Below are positions 37,833 through 47,133 of a stretch of 64,000 nt of DNA, one piece after another. Origin of the DNA: Gimesia benthica. Lineage in GTDB: Bacteria > Planctomycetota > Planctomycetia > Planctomycetales > Planctomycetaceae. The notes beneath the pieces are model-generated. The model was not told where the DNA came from, searched no databases, and saw only the letters and a program-made list of their open reading frames with translations. The translations under genes and the position numbers were made by a program. The stretch covers positions 3,256,501 to 3,320,500 of the forward strand of contig NZ_CP043930.1 in the NCBI RefSeq assembly GCF_009720525.1. Reading direction: 5' to 3'. The number at the start of each line of letters is the position of its first letter. Positions within the stretch are counted from its first letter, which is position 1.

Positions 37833-40043
37833 ATGTCCCGCTGCATGAAACAGGAATCAACCGAGCTCATCTTCAAGATACAGGATATGGATTGCGCCGA
37901 GGAAGTCACGATCCTCAAGAGGGAACTCTCTCCCCTGGTGGGAGGCGAAGAGCACCTGTTTTTCGATATCCTCAATCGCAGGATGACGGTCACCCTCAAT
38001 GCGGAACCCGTTACCGGTGAAGCCATCATCTCCGCCGTCCGTCAGACCGGTATGCAGGCAGAACCCTGGGAGCCTGACAAAAAAAAGGCTTCGGACTCCT
38101 TCTGGAAGCGTCACGGCAGAACCCTGCTGACCAGCGTGAGTGGCATCATGCTGGTCTCCGCATTCGTAACCCACGTCATCCTGGCGGGCAGCTTCGCTGC
38201 GGCCCTCGGCGCAGAAGAAGCCGCAGGAGGCTTCATGCCGTTGCCTGTGCGCATCCAGTATCTGGCAGCCATGCTGAGCGGCATCTGGTTCGTGTTACCC
38301 AAAGCCTGGTTTGCCTTAAAGCGTCTGCGTCCCGACATGAACCTGTTGATGTGCGTCGCCGTACTGGGAGCCTTGTTCATCGACGAATGGTTCGAAGCGG
38401 CCGCGGTTGCCTTTCTGTTTTCGTTCTCACAACTGCTGGAAGCCTGGAGCGTGGGTCGCGCCCGCAAAGCGGTCGCTGCTCTGATGGACCTGTCCGCGCC
38501 CATCGCCCGTGTCCGCGATGCGGAAGGGAATGAAATCACGGTTGCCGCAGAATCTGTTTCGGTCGGCACCGTGTTTCTGATTCGTCCCGGCGAAAAGATT
38601 CCGCTGGACGGCACCGTCATCAAGGGGATCAGCGACGTTAACCAGGCGCCGATCACCGGCGAATCGGTGCCCATCGGCAAACAGGCGGACGATGAAATTT
38701 ACGCCGGCACGATCAACGGCGATGGTCTGCTGGAAGCGAAAAGCACTAAGCCGGCTGAGGACACCGTCCTTGCCCAGATCATTCGCATGGTGGGGGAAGC
38801 GCAGTCGAAGCGGTCTCCCTCCGAACTCTGGGTCGAGAAATTCGCCCGGATCTATACTCCCATCGTCATGGTGCTCGCTCTGCTGATGCTGGTGAGCCTG
38901 CCTCTGCTGCTGCAGGTCAGCTGGCACAATGCCATGTATCGTGCCCTGGTCCTGCTGGTCATCGCCTGCCCGTGTGCCCTGGTGATCTCGACGCCCGTCA
39001 GTATCGTCGCAGCGCTGGCTGCTGCTGCCCGTAACGGCGTACTCATCAAAGGGGGCGCGTTCGTGGAAACGCCTTCCCGGCTCCGCGCCCTGGCTCTGGA
39101 CAAAACGGGAACACTCACGCAGGGGAAGCCGGTCGTCACGAGAATCGTTCCCCTGAACGGACACACCGAAGCCGAACTGCTCGAACGCGCCGCGGCCCTG
39201 GAAGCACACAGCAACCACCCCCTCGCACTGGCCATCCTCGAAGCAGCCACCGAGCGGAACGTCGCGTATCAGCCTGCGGACGACTATCAGATCATCCAGG
39301 GCAAAGGGGCTACCGCTACGCTGAACGGCAGAAATTTCTGGCTCGGCTCACATCGTTACCTGGAAGAACGCAAAGAGGAAACAGCCGAAGTGCATCAGCA
39401 GCTGGAGGAACTCTCGACCAGCGGACAGACCGTCGTCGTGGTCGGTAACGACACACACGTCTGTGGCTTCATCGCGCTGGCAGACCGCGTGCGCGACACC
39501 TCTGCGACCGTCATTCGCGATCTGCACGCCGCGGGGATCGAGCAATTGGTCATGCTGACGGGTGACAACCAGGGCACCGCGCAAGCCGTCGCCCGGGAGA
39601 TCGGTCTGGATCAGGTACATGCAGAGCTGCTTCCGGCAGACAAGCTCACGGTCATTGAGTCCCTCGTCAATGAATACGAGCATGTCGCCATGGTTGGTGA
39701 CGGCGTTAACGATGCACCTGCCATGGGACGTTCGAGCCTGGGGATCGCCATGGGCGCCGCGGGCAGTGACGTCGCCATTGAATCAGCTGACATCGCCTTG
39801 ATGACTGACGACCTGACCCGAATCCCCTGGCTGATTCATCATTCACGCCGCACACTGAAGATCATCCGCCAGAACATCATCTTCGCGTTGAGCATTAAAG
39901 TTCTGTTCGTGATCCTGATGGCCGTCAATCACGCCTCCCTCTGGGCTGCGATCGCTGCCGACATGGGAGCTTCCCTGCTCGTCATTTTCAACGGCCTGCG
40001 TCTGCTCAAGCTCCCACCTGCCAAACGCAACCAGGCAAGCTAA
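37833..40043 (+). CDS. P1B-2-type heavy-metal (Zn/Cd/Pb) efflux ATPase
   Basis: ATP-driven exporter of divalent soft metals. An N-terminal HMA-like domain retains one Cys (MDCAEE, residues 19-24). About eight membrane helices follow. The actuator carries TGESVP near 275, the metal-binding CPCALVIST is at 379-387, the phosphorylation site DKTGTLTQGKP is at 423, and the hinge is GDGVNDAP near 630. The final helices show N-x7-K (NIIFALSIK) and DMG-x7-N, the pattern that marks the Zn2+/Cd2+/Pb2+ subgroup rather than copper. The 736 residues are standard. Regulation by the Fur/Zur-like protein at 46 kb is possible but not shown. Confidence 0.94.
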   Translation: MSRCMKQESTELIFKIQDMDCAEEVTILKRELSPLVGGEEHLFFDILNRRMTVTLNAEPVTGEAIISAVRQTGMQAEPWEPDKKKASDSFWKRHGRTLLTSVSGIMLVSAFVTHVILAGSFAAALGAEEAAGGFMPLPVRIQYLAAMLSGIWFVLPKAWFALKRLRPDMNLLMCVAVLGALFIDEWFEAAAVAFLFSFSQLLEAWSVGRARKAVAALMDLSAPIARVRDAEGNEITVAAESVSVGTVFLIRPGEKIPLDGTVIKGISDVNQAPITGESVPIGKQADDEIYAGTINGDGLLEAKSTKPAEDTVLAQIIRMVGEAQSKRSPSELWVEKFARIYTPIVMVLALLMLVSLPLLLQVSWHNAMYRALVLLVIACPCALVISTPVSIVAALAAAARNGVLIKGGAFVETPSRLRALALDKTGTLTQGKPVVTRIVPLNGHTEAELLERAAALEAHSNHPLALAILEAATERNVAYQPADDYQIIQGKGATATLNGRNFWLGSHRYLEERKEETAEVHQQLEELSTSGQTVVVVGNDTHVCGFIALADRVRDTSATVIRDLHAAGIEQLVMLTGDNQGTAQAVAREIGLDQVHAELLPADKLTVIESLVNEYEHVAMVGDGVNDAPAMGRSSLGIAMGAAGSDVAIESADIALMTDDLTRIPWLIHHSRRTLKIIRQNIIFALSIKVLFVILMAVNHASLWAAIAADMGASLLVIFNGLRLLKLPPAKRNQAS

Positions 40044-40062
40044 CGCGACGAGGCATCCCGCC

Positions 40063-41527
40063 TCACCGCGTGTATTCGCTCCGGCTGGTGAAAATCTCGT
40101 CCGGGATTTCCTGGCCGGTAATCGCCTTGAAAATCTGATTTAACTGCCGACGATACACTTCATCCACCGACACCACTTCACAGCCCCGGTTCTCCGCCTC
40201 ACGGATCAACTCTGTCTCCTCGGGCAGATGGCTGATGTCCATCACCGTCATGGTCTCGCGGAGATAAGAGGGATTGAAATTCAACTTGCCGGGTCCCAAC
40301 TGCAATTCAGGATCGGTTTGAATCACGATGTCACACAGCGTGTCATAGATCGTCGCAAACGGCACATACCGCACGTCAAACGTCTTCGCGATTCCCTGCG
40401 CTGCACGATCGTTGGGTGAAGTGACACTCACCACAGCACCGAGTTGCGTCAGGCTGTAGACGATGGCCTTCGTCAGCCCCCCTGTCCCAGTACCAGAATG
40501 TTCTTCCGCTGAAAGACAGAACTGTCTCCATCAGTGCCTGCCCCGAGCGTCGTCTCCAGACTCCGGATCGCACTCCGGCGGACGGTATCATAAGCGTGCC
40601 AGCCATCCGACTGATTCAGCTGCAGGTCACCATAGCCGGTCTTCTGTGAGGACTCCTCCAGATGTTCGGCCAGGGGCAAAATGAATTCTCCCATCCGCGG
40701 ACTGACTACCAGCGAACGGATTTTGAGAATCCCCAGCATCTTGTGAACCTGCTTGAAGTCATTGATCACCAGCGGCAGACAGACATAATCCAGCCCCAGT
40801 GTTTCAGACGCTTTATTGATGACCTCAACTGTCCGCCGTTCTGTCACCCCCAGCCCTGCGACACCAATGAAACGGGTCTTGGCCGAGATGCGCTGACAGT
40901 GGAACACTTCGCTGAGCTCCGCGACCGTCGGCTGTCCCTCGAAAACTTCCATCCCCTTTTCCAGGGCCGCGTATATCCAGGGAGAACCGTATTTCGTGCC
41001 CAGCAGAGAAAACGTAATCCCCGCTGCCCCCAGTCCCAGCCCTACGACGGGAATCTCCCGCTTCTGACTGATCGCCGCCAGTAAAGGCCACGCGGTCTGC
41101 AGCGTCGGAGTCGGCCAGGTAAACTTGATCACGTCGGCTTTCGCGTCTTCCATTTCGTCGAAAATATCATCGACCTGTGACAGCGGCTTTTTCAGACTCG
41201 TGTAAGTGATGACCCGTTTGGTCTTGCCGAAGCGGGGAATCTGTCGCGCTGTTTCCAGGTCCAGCTCAATGTATTCCGGCTCTGCGATGATCGCCTGCTT
41301 GAGCAGCTGAACCCGCTCCGCTTCCGTGCCTTTGAACTGCCCCCTTCTTCGGGGTGCCGACAGGAAACCAGAATCGGCACTTCGAACCCTGAGATCAGAT
41401 CGCCGATATCGGGTGTCTTAATCAACCGGTCCAGGCAGAGTTCTACCAGGTCGCACTGTGCGGCTGCATTCAGGATATCGACCTTGGCAAAGTTACGTGA
41501 TTCGGGAGTTACAGAAATACAGATCAT
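40063..41527 (-). pseudogene. aroDE: bifunctional 3-dehydroquinate dehydratase / shikimate dehydrogenase, two frameshifts
   Basis: Shikimate-pathway fusion broken into three frames. Segment 1 begins at ATG 41527 with MICISVTPESRNFAK, the start of a type I dehydroquinase, and runs to PILVSCRHPEEGG. A lost G in the run at 41340-41344 moves the frame. Segment 2 carries the rest of the AroD domain (ITYTSLKK, ADVIKFTWP with the Schiff-base Lys) and the start of the AroE domain, ending at ILVLG. A lost base in the GGG run at 40486-40488 moves the frame again. Segment 3 (40063-40434 and upstream) completes the AroE domain. One added G at each place restores PEEGGQFKGTE and LGTGGLTKA, so either this is a very recent pseudogene or the sequence has two homopolymer errors. 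The AroE part lacks the usual PHK lysine motif. Confidence 0.8.
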
Positions 41528-41671
41528 GCTGTCACTCAACAATCAGGAAGGGAAAGAACATCTGAGCGGTACCAGGCTGACGCTCTTTAATTATGCCAGA
41601 ACTGGCCCTGATTGAAAGCATCAAACATTGTATGAACTCATTTTCCATCAAGCTGGTCCGCCAACAGATAA

Positions 41672-41704
41672 ACGCCTCCTCGCGTACTGAGACCGAGGAG
41701 GCGT
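41672..41704. other. GC-rich hairpin between aroDE and the Cys-rich gene
   Basis: Eleven-base-pair inverted repeat (ACGCCTCCTCG / CGAGGAGGCGT) with an 11-base loop. There is no T-run on either side, so it could be a weak terminator for the minus-strand gene that ends at 41766, or a structured leader for aroDE. The surrounding 41528-41765 has no gene. Confidence 0.4.
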
Positions 41705-41765
41705 ATTGATCTGACTTCATTGTCACAGGCCCTCGTCAAAAACGGAACCTGTTCACCCAATCAGC

Positions 41766-42230
41766 TTACCTTTTTCTGATAGAAGTCGCCGGTGCCAGCG
41801 GAGGCTGAGCCTGGGCTGACTTCGCAGGAGCGGGAGGCATGGCCTCGCAGGCACCGCTGTTGCAGTTCCCGCAGAGATCTTCCACCGTCCACTTGTATCC
41901 GCATTTATCACACTTGTATTCGTGCTTCTTCAGCACACGTACGGTCTTGACCTTCCCGCACTTCAGGTCGCAGCACTTCTGCCAGGGAAACCGCACGGGA
42001 GGAATACAGATGTCTTTGCATTCAAAGAAGTAGCAGTGCTTTTTCTCTTTCAGCGTTTCGACGTACAGCCGACAGGTCTTACAGCCCTGAGAACAACTGT
42101 TACAGCTGTTGCAGCTGCCGCACGCACCGTTTGCTTTGTCGCAACAGGGGGCGCCGTTTCCGGCTGAGCTCTGAGTTCCCCCCGACAGGCTGACCGTGAC
42201 TGCCAGCACAACGATTGCTAAATATTTCAT
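41766..42230 (-). CDS. Cys-rich exported protein with zinc-ribbon-like pairs
   Basis: A 154-residue protein of unknown function. A signal peptide (YLAIVVLAVTVSLSGG) is followed by about 19 Cys in CxxC and CC arrangements: GACGSCNSCNSC, CKTC, KCC, then YKCDKCGYKWTVEDLCGNC, which resembles a zinc ribbon. The tail is Pro/Ala/Gln-rich and low in complexity. A GTG at 42239 lies in frame, but ATG 42230 with AGGAAGTGAG upstream is the better start. Metal binding, or stabilisation by disulfides in the planctomycete periplasm, is plausible. It lies 61 bases downstream of an OprP-like porin and may be co-expressed with it. Confidence 0.78.
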   Translation of the reverse strand: MKYLAIVVLAVTVSLSGGTQSSAGNGAPCCDKANGACGSCNSCNSCSQGCKTCRLYVETLKEKKHCYFFECKDICIPPVRFPWQKCCDLKCGKVKTVRVLKKHEYKCDKCGYKWTVEDLCGNCNSGACEAMPPAPAKSAQAQPPLAPATSIRKR

Positions 42231-42291
42231 AATTCTCACTTCCTGAGATTTTAAATTTCAAATATTGATAGTCGCTGAGTTTGAACCTGGC

Positions 42292-43893
42292 TTAGAAGTC
42301 CACCATAAACCGGGCACCGAAGATGTCGGATCGACCGCCGGTATAGCCGTTGATCGGACCACGGTCATCAATCTGAGCATGGATGTAGTTGAACTGCACA
42401 CGTGAGTGAGAGTTCCACAACCAGTTCATACCAAAGGTAAAGTTGGTCTCATCACCACCGGTGATATTTCCGTTCGACAGATCCAGATAGGAATAACGGG
42501 CAATCACCTGCCACGCACCCCATCCACCGCCGGTTTCACCGTCACAAGTACGAACCAGGAAGAAGTTCTCCAGCGGCTTGACGCGACCAATGGTTCCGGA
42601 CTTACGATCGATCGGCTGATATTCGCCAGTCAGGAAGTAACCAGCCTCGACATAAGCACCTTCAAACGTCAGCTGAGATCCCTGTGAACCACGGCCCACA
42701 TGAGTCACCTGGTATTCGCTGACGACCCCGAAAGATCCGATGTTCAACATCGCTTCGAAGCCCAGTGTGTTGAACCATTCGGCTCCTGCAATCGCACCGG
42801 TGTCAATCCAGCGGCTGCTGGTACGGGCTTCAGGACGGGTCCGGAAACGGGCTTCGTTATCATTGGAAGCGGTCGCACTCGGATCGCCATCCGGTTTCGC
42901 CCACATGTCGGCAACAGCCAGGTGCAGGTAACCGCGACCACCCGAGGTTTCATCGTACCAGGGAGTACCGGCAAAACGACCGTTGATCGAGTACTGACCC
43001 GCGTCACCAATGTAAGCCCCGTCTTTCGAGACATCTTCCAGGTTGAAGATACCGTAACGCCAGTTCCAGGTCTCATCATCCGAAACGCCGTAGGCACAGA
43101 TACCCAGACGACGTGCATCCTGGTTGAAAGCTTCGATCACCAGCGGACGTTCCATGAACCAGTTGTATCGACTACTGTTAAGGTGGTCCATACCCAGCGG
43201 ACGTTTCTGGTTACCAATCAACAGTGTCTGAAAGACCGGCAGGTCGTCCCATCCCATGTAAACGTCTTTGAACGCGGGATCACCAGGATCGGCGAAGTCA
43301 TACTCGAATTTGTAGAGCATGTTGTCTTTGATTTTACCAGACACCCCGATACGCACGCGACGGAACCCAACACGGTTCTGTGGATCGGTCGGGTCGGTCG
43401 GGTCATTAAAGGACTCGATCCCCGGAGTGCTGTTAGAGAAGTTCCAGCCATCCAGGTGAATACGACCGAAGACTTTCAATGTGGTCGGCTTCGCAGCATC
43501 TTCGGCTTTCTTGGCCTGCTCTGATTCGGAGAACTTTTTCCAGTCCTCTTCCAGAGTCGACAGGCGGCTCTCCAGGGCGTTGTCGCCCGCTTCATCATAG
43601 AAGTTGTTGATCAGCAGCTGCTCGGAGTCGTCCAGTCCCCCACTCGCTGCTTCCAGTTGAGGTGGAGGGGCTATCCGCGAAGCCGGCGCGGGCGGCGGTG
43701 TCTGCTGCTTTGGCTCCTCTTTCTTCTGCTCCAGTTCCTGGATCCGTTGTTCTGCTGCTTCTAAACGGTCCAGCAGTCGCTCCAGTTGAGCAGAATCGAT
43801 TCGAGCATCTTCAGCAAAGACACTGGTCGTACGAAACAGTGTCCCCAGTAAGAGCAGGAAACCTGCAGTCTTAATGAATGTGCGCATCTTCAT
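42292..43893 (-). CDS. OprP/OprO-like outer-membrane porin with N-terminal coiled coil
   Basis: A 533-residue outer-membrane beta-barrel. The signal peptide ends near VFAED. Residues about 35-60 form a heptad-rich coiled coil (LLDRLEAAEQRIQELEQKK), probably for trimerisation or wall attachment, followed by a Pro/Gln-rich linker. The barrel shows alternating strands (FGRIHLDGWNFSN; VGFRRVRIGVSGKIKDNMLYKFEYDF; FTFGMNWLWNSHSRVQFNYIH) and ends with VDF, a C-terminal Phe as in many porins. Phosphate or other anion selectivity is known for relatives but not inferable here. Confidence 0.87.
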   Translation of the reverse strand: MKMRTFIKTAGFLLLLGTLFRTTSVFAEDARIDSAQLERLLDRLEAAEQRIQELEQKKEEPKQQTPPPAPASRIAPPPQLEAASGGLDDSEQLLINNFYDEAGDNALESRLSTLEEDWKKFSESEQAKKAEDAAKPTTLKVFGRIHLDGWNFSNSTPGIESFNDPTDPTDPQNRVGFRRVRIGVSGKIKDNMLYKFEYDFADPGDPAFKDVYMGWDDLPVFQTLLIGNQKRPLGMDHLNSSRYNWFMERPLVIEAFNQDARRLGICAYGVSDDETWNWRYGIFNLEDVSKDGAYIGDAGQYSINGRFAGTPWYDETSGGRGYLHLAVADMWAKPDGDPSATASNDNEARFRTRPEARTSSRWIDTGAIAGAEWFNTLGFEAMLNIGSFGVVSEYQVTHVGRGSQGSQLTFEGAYVEAGYFLTGEYQPIDRKSGTIGRVKPLENFFLVRTCDGETGGGWGAWQVIARYSYLDLSNGNITGGDETNFTFGMNWLWNSHSRVQFNYIHAQIDDRGPINGYTGGRSDIFGARFMVDF

Positions 43894-44446
43894 CCCTGAT
43901 GTTCATGGCCCGGTTTCCTTACCAGGCGGTTTTACTAATTAATCCGTATTTCCACTTGCCTGTAAAAATAACGTGATCCTGTATTCGCTTATCGGCGGAT
44001 CTTTTTTGAAGCAAATATTAAGAAACGGTTAAGACCCTTCACAATTGGCCGCACCTCAGGAACACTCCGAACAGAACCCCTAACCGGAAGAGTTTAACAG
44101 GGTAAAGTGAGGCAATACCTGCACTTATCTTTAGTGGAGACACACATCCCTTTAATAAACCCACTTAAGGAAGCGCTGTTTCGAACCGGCAAATAGTGTC
44201 TCAAACCGGGGTAAAACCCTCCGTATCGCAGGATCTGCTCCGAATCGCCTCCCCCAACCCCCGAACCGCGGTGCAGAAGTTCAGAAACTTCCCCAATCAA
44301 CACGGGACGGCTCTTGTCTTGATTCATAGTAAAAGCTAAATTCAATCGCAATTTATTTGCTATTACAATACTTGAACGCCGATAGAGGATTCCATTCCCG
44401 CTAAGTCCGCTTCAAGTTTACGCTCAATGCTGATAGTTCTGATTCC
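43894..44446. other. gap between porin and ZIP transporter genes (divergent promoters)
   Basis: About 550 bases without a supported gene. The end near the ZIP start is AT-rich (for example ATTTATTTGCTATTACAATA at 44351-44370). A Zur or Fur operator could lie there, but I do not see an unequivocal consensus. Confidence 0.35.
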
Positions 44447-45592
44447 ATGAAACCCCTGTCACACCTCAAAAACGACGTGCGGTTGACCTTTCTGCTGCTC
44501 ACGATTCCCCTGGTCACCTTCCTGGTAGCGCCCGGCTTTTTCACCTCGCGCCCCACCCAGGCCGCGGCTGCCGAACACACTCACCCGCACCCGGAAAAAA
44601 CAACCAGCACCGCCGCTGAGGAATCCACGACAGAACCGGCTTCCCACAACAGCACCGGCTGGTCATACACGCTGCTCGGCATCTATTGCGCGCTGATTGT
44701 CTTCTCGTCTTTACTGGGAGGCTGGCTCCCCTCGTTTGTCAAACTGACACATACCCGCATGGAAACGCTCATCAGTTTTGTCGGCGGACTCATGCTGGGC
44801 ATCGGCGTCTTTCATCTTCTGCCACACGCGGTCGCCGAGATGGGATCGATTGACCGCGCCGTCTGGTGGATGATGACCGGCATCATCACGCTCTTCTTCC
44901 TGCTGAGAACCTTCCACTTTCACCAGCACGGTACCGTGGAACTCGAAGAAGAAGGACACACACATGACCACGACCATGACCACGATCACGACTGCGATCA
45001 GCATCACGCGCACGCGCCGGTCCATTCGCACACGCATGCCCACTCGCATCATTTGAGCTGGGTCGGCATCGCCCTGGGCCTGGCCCTGCACACCCTGATC
45101 GACGGGCTCGCTCTCGGCGCCAGTATCATAGCCGAGCAGCACCACGAAGTCTTTCTCTCTTTGTTCGGCCTCGGAACTTTTCTGGCGATCGCACTACACA
45201 AACCACTAGATGCCGTTTCGATCACATCACTGATGGCTGCGGGTGGCTGGTCCGCCGGCTGGAGAAACGCCGTCAACATCGGCTTCGCGTTGATGTGCCC
45301 CCTCGGTGCCCTGCTCTTCTTCCTCGGCGTGCAGCAGTTTTCCGATAACCAGCACATCATCATCGGCTGTGCCCTGGCCTTCGCCGCGGGCGTCTTCATC
45401 TGTATCTCGCTGGGTGACCTGCTGCCGGAAATGGAATTCCATTCGCATAACCGCTTCCGACTTTCGTTCGTGCTCCTGCTGGGCATCGCCCTCGCATATG
45501 GCATCGGTTTTATCGAACCCGATCACGTCCACAATCACGGCTCGCACGCGGAAGAATCAGACGACGGTCACTCGCATTCGCACGATCACTAA
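44447..45592 (+). CDS. ZIP-family divalent metal transporter
   Basis: Zn2+/Fe2+/Mn2+ uptake or redistribution carrier with eight helices expected. The protein has 381 residues. A hydrophobic N-terminus precedes a His-containing linker (HTHPHPEK). A cytoplasmic His-rich loop of about 40 residues (HTHDHDHDHDHDCDQHH) lies between TM3 and TM4. TM4 carries HTLIDGLALGASI and TM5 carries ALHKPLDAVSI, which provide the binuclear metal site positions, and the C-terminus is again His-rich. It converges on a Fur-family gene six bases away, which makes zinc regulation likely. The direction of transport cannot be read from the sequence. Confidence 0.9.
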   Translation: MKPLSHLKNDVRLTFLLLTIPLVTFLVAPGFFTSRPTQAAAAEHTHPHPEKTTSTAAEESTTEPASHNSTGWSYTLLGIYCALIVFSSLLGGWLPSFVKLTHTRMETLISFVGGLMLGIGVFHLLPHAVAEMGSIDRAVWWMMTGIITLFFLLRTFHFHQHGTVELEEEGHTHDHDHDHDHDCDQHHAHAPVHSHTHAHSHHLSWVGIALGLALHTLIDGLALGASIIAEQHHEVFLSLFGLGTFLAIALHKPLDAVSITSLMAAGGWSAGWRNAVNIGFALMCPLGALLFFLGVQQFSDNQHIIIGCALAFAAGVFICISLGDLLPEMEFHSHNRFRLSFVLLLGIALAYGIGFIEPDHVHNHGSHAEESDDGHSHSHDH

Positions 45593-45598
45593 CAGCGT

Positions 45599-46045
45599 TC
45601 ACTCTTCCTCTTCACACTCGCTGCAGATTCCCTTAAGCAGGATCTCGGTCACTTTACCGACCGCCGCCCACTGCTTGTTTTTGGGCGTCTTGAACTCCAC
45701 ATCGTGCAGACACGAAACACTGCCGCATTCCGTACAGACAAAGTGCGGATGCTCTGCATCTTCCGGCTCATCCGGGTTCCGTAATTCGAACCGCCAGGCA
45801 TGATCTCCCAGCTCGGTCCGTTTCACCAGACCTGCATCCGCCAGGTCAATCAGGTTGCGATACACGGTCGCTTTATCAAAGCCCATGGGGGTCAGATCTT
45901 CTGCAATCTCGGCGTGCGTCAGTGGAGACTTCGCCTTCCGCAAAAACTGGATCACGGTAATCCGGGCCGCCGTACTCCGCAGGCCGCTCTTCCGCACCAG
46001 CTGGCGGATTTCCTCAATTTCTTCTGCTTGAGACAGATGTTTCAT
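45599..46045 (-). CDS. Fur-family metalloregulator (possible Zur)
   Basis: A 148-residue metal-dependent repressor. A winged-helix DNA-binding half (residues about 12-90, LRSTAARITVIQFL, DKATVYRNLIDLADAGLV) precedes the dimerisation half with the regulatory HPHFVCTECGSVSC motif. Two CxxC pairs (CTEC near 104 and CSEC near 143) form the structural zinc site. Neighbouring ZIP, Zn/Cd ATPase and porin genes favour zinc over iron as the sensed metal, but this is context only. The stop lies six bases from the stop of the ZIP gene. Confidence 0.9.
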   Translation of the reverse strand: MKHLSQAEEIEEIRQLVRKSGLRSTAARITVIQFLRKAKSPLTHAEIAEDLTPMGFDKATVYRNLIDLADAGLVKRTELGDHAWRFELRNPDEPEDAEHPHFVCTECGSVSCLHDVEFKTPKNKQWAAVGKVTEILLKGICSECEEEE

Positions 46046-46424
46046 AAATCAGATCCAGGCACCCCATAGTGCCGATATATGTCAGTTGTGAAGATTCAGA
46101 CAGTTCTCGGTTCGAAGCGAATATCTTAGCCATTATATACCAGAAATACGAGATTGAGGAACTTATTTGTCGTTTCCCCTGACACGCGCCCCGTAATCGG
46201 GTGCTCATTTTCCCCGTATTTACTGCATAAACTCACCTTGATCCGCCCCTCCCGAATCGTATGCTGTTCCCCTCTGGCTCGCGCGCGAGGCAGGTCAGCG
46301 TGCACCGGAACACCCGACACCACTGACGCAACAGCACCTGAATCCACACCGCTTTTCACCAGGTTTTCACCGGAGCAAACAGAACTCATGCGAAATGTTC
46401 TCCCCCCGATGTTCACGGCAGACC

Positions 46425-46507
46425 AGGACAGACCCCGGTCACACAAGGACAAAAACCGGGACACACCAGGACAAAATCCGGCCACATCGGGACAAAATTT
46501 TGTCTTG
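46425..46507. repeat. short tandem repeat, about four units of 21-22 bases
   Basis: Units start with AGGACA or GGGACA at 46425, 46446, 46468 and 46489, and share a middle of A-run/CCGG/CACA. The last unit runs into GACAAAATTTTGTC (46491-46504), a perfect 14-base palindrome. This is iteron-like. It lies upstream of the Fur-like gene start (about 400 bases), not within an ORF I trust. Confidence 0.7.
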
Positions 46508-46675
46508 ACCCCCTCACGCCATTCAGCAAAATTCAACAACAAGAATACACTCCCACAAAAAAATAAACGGCCAGGCGCCAGTCTCCGGTCTTTAACAAAA
46601 ACTCAGGGTGCCACTGTTGGCTTGCCCAACAGTGCTTGCAGAATTCACTACACCAACAACACAAGACAGAATTCC

Positions 46676-46730
46676 CGGGTGGTCCCGGATGCAATCCGGG
46701 ATTGCCGCAGGCAACAGGAGGTCACAGAAC
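46676..46730 (+). repeat. double-hairpin interspersed repeat, single unit
   Basis: Order: GGGTGG, hairpin 1 CCCGGATGCAATCCGGG (46684-46700), hairpin 2 TTGCC-GCA-GGCAA, then CAGGAGGTC. It shares architecture with the units at 47081, 48361, 48581, 48707, 51482, 51618, 57807 and 57943. Confidence 0.75.
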
Positions 46731-46751
46731 AACCGCTCAACCCCAAACCAG

Positions 46752-46850
46752 CCCACCAACCCTGAGCGGCAAGGCGCTAGCCGCCGGTAAAAAGTTTGAC
46801 GCTGATCCAAAGTCGGTGCCGAACGCTAATCCGCTCACAACGCAAACCTG
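46752..46850 (+). repeat. GCTAGCC-type interspersed repeat
   Basis: CCACCAACCCTGAGCGGCAA then GGCGCTAGCCGCCGGTAAA, followed by a tail (GACGCTGATCC...CCGAACGC) that recurs at 48852-48922. The core recurs at 48532-48573. Confidence 0.7.
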
Positions 46851-46961
46851 CCTGCATTCTACACAGCCGCCCCCCTCACGCGAGATGCACACCGGACACT
46901 CACACCAGTCACCACTCGAATAAGCACTCTCCCTTATCAGCCATCAACCGCGCACACAAAC

Positions 46962-46987
46962 ATTTCGTGTATTTCGTGGTTCATAAA
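46962..46987. repeat. TTTCGTG dispersed motif
   Basis: ATTTCGTGTATTTCGTGGTT followed by CATAAAA. Related copies lie at 48924-48946, 50001-50025, 51453-51475, 51711-51748 and 51766-51795. Confidence 0.6.
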
Positions 46988-47080
46988 AATAACAGATCGA
47001 GCCCCGCCCCCATTCTCCCCCCATTCTCCCCCTTGACCTTCCCCCAGCGTTCCCCTGTAATAGAATGACACAAGACTTCA

Positions 47081-47133
47081 CGGGTGGGCCCGAATGCAAT
47101 TCGGGCCGAGCGCAGCGAGCAGGAAACTGACAG
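47081..47133 (+). repeat. double-hairpin interspersed repeat, single unit (left type)
   Basis: GGGTGG, hairpin GCCCGAATGCAATTCGGGC (47088-47106), then the direct repeat CGAGCGCAGCGAGC and CAGGAAAC. It is 55 bases before the hydrolase start. Confidence 0.75.

Noticed and set aside
44094-44351. An 85-residue minus-strand frame in the porin-ZIP gap
   Set aside because: No ribosome site, no domain or signal, and base use unlike the neighbours.
44960-45060. CA/CAT-rich stretch that looks like a tandem repeat
   Set aside because: It encodes the His-rich metal loop of the ZIP transporter and follows codon phase.
46154-46765. A 203-residue plus-strand open frame in the gap after the Fur-like gene
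   Set aside because: It is made of the tandem repeat and hairpin unit translated; composition is Thr/Asn/Lys-rich with no conserved pattern.
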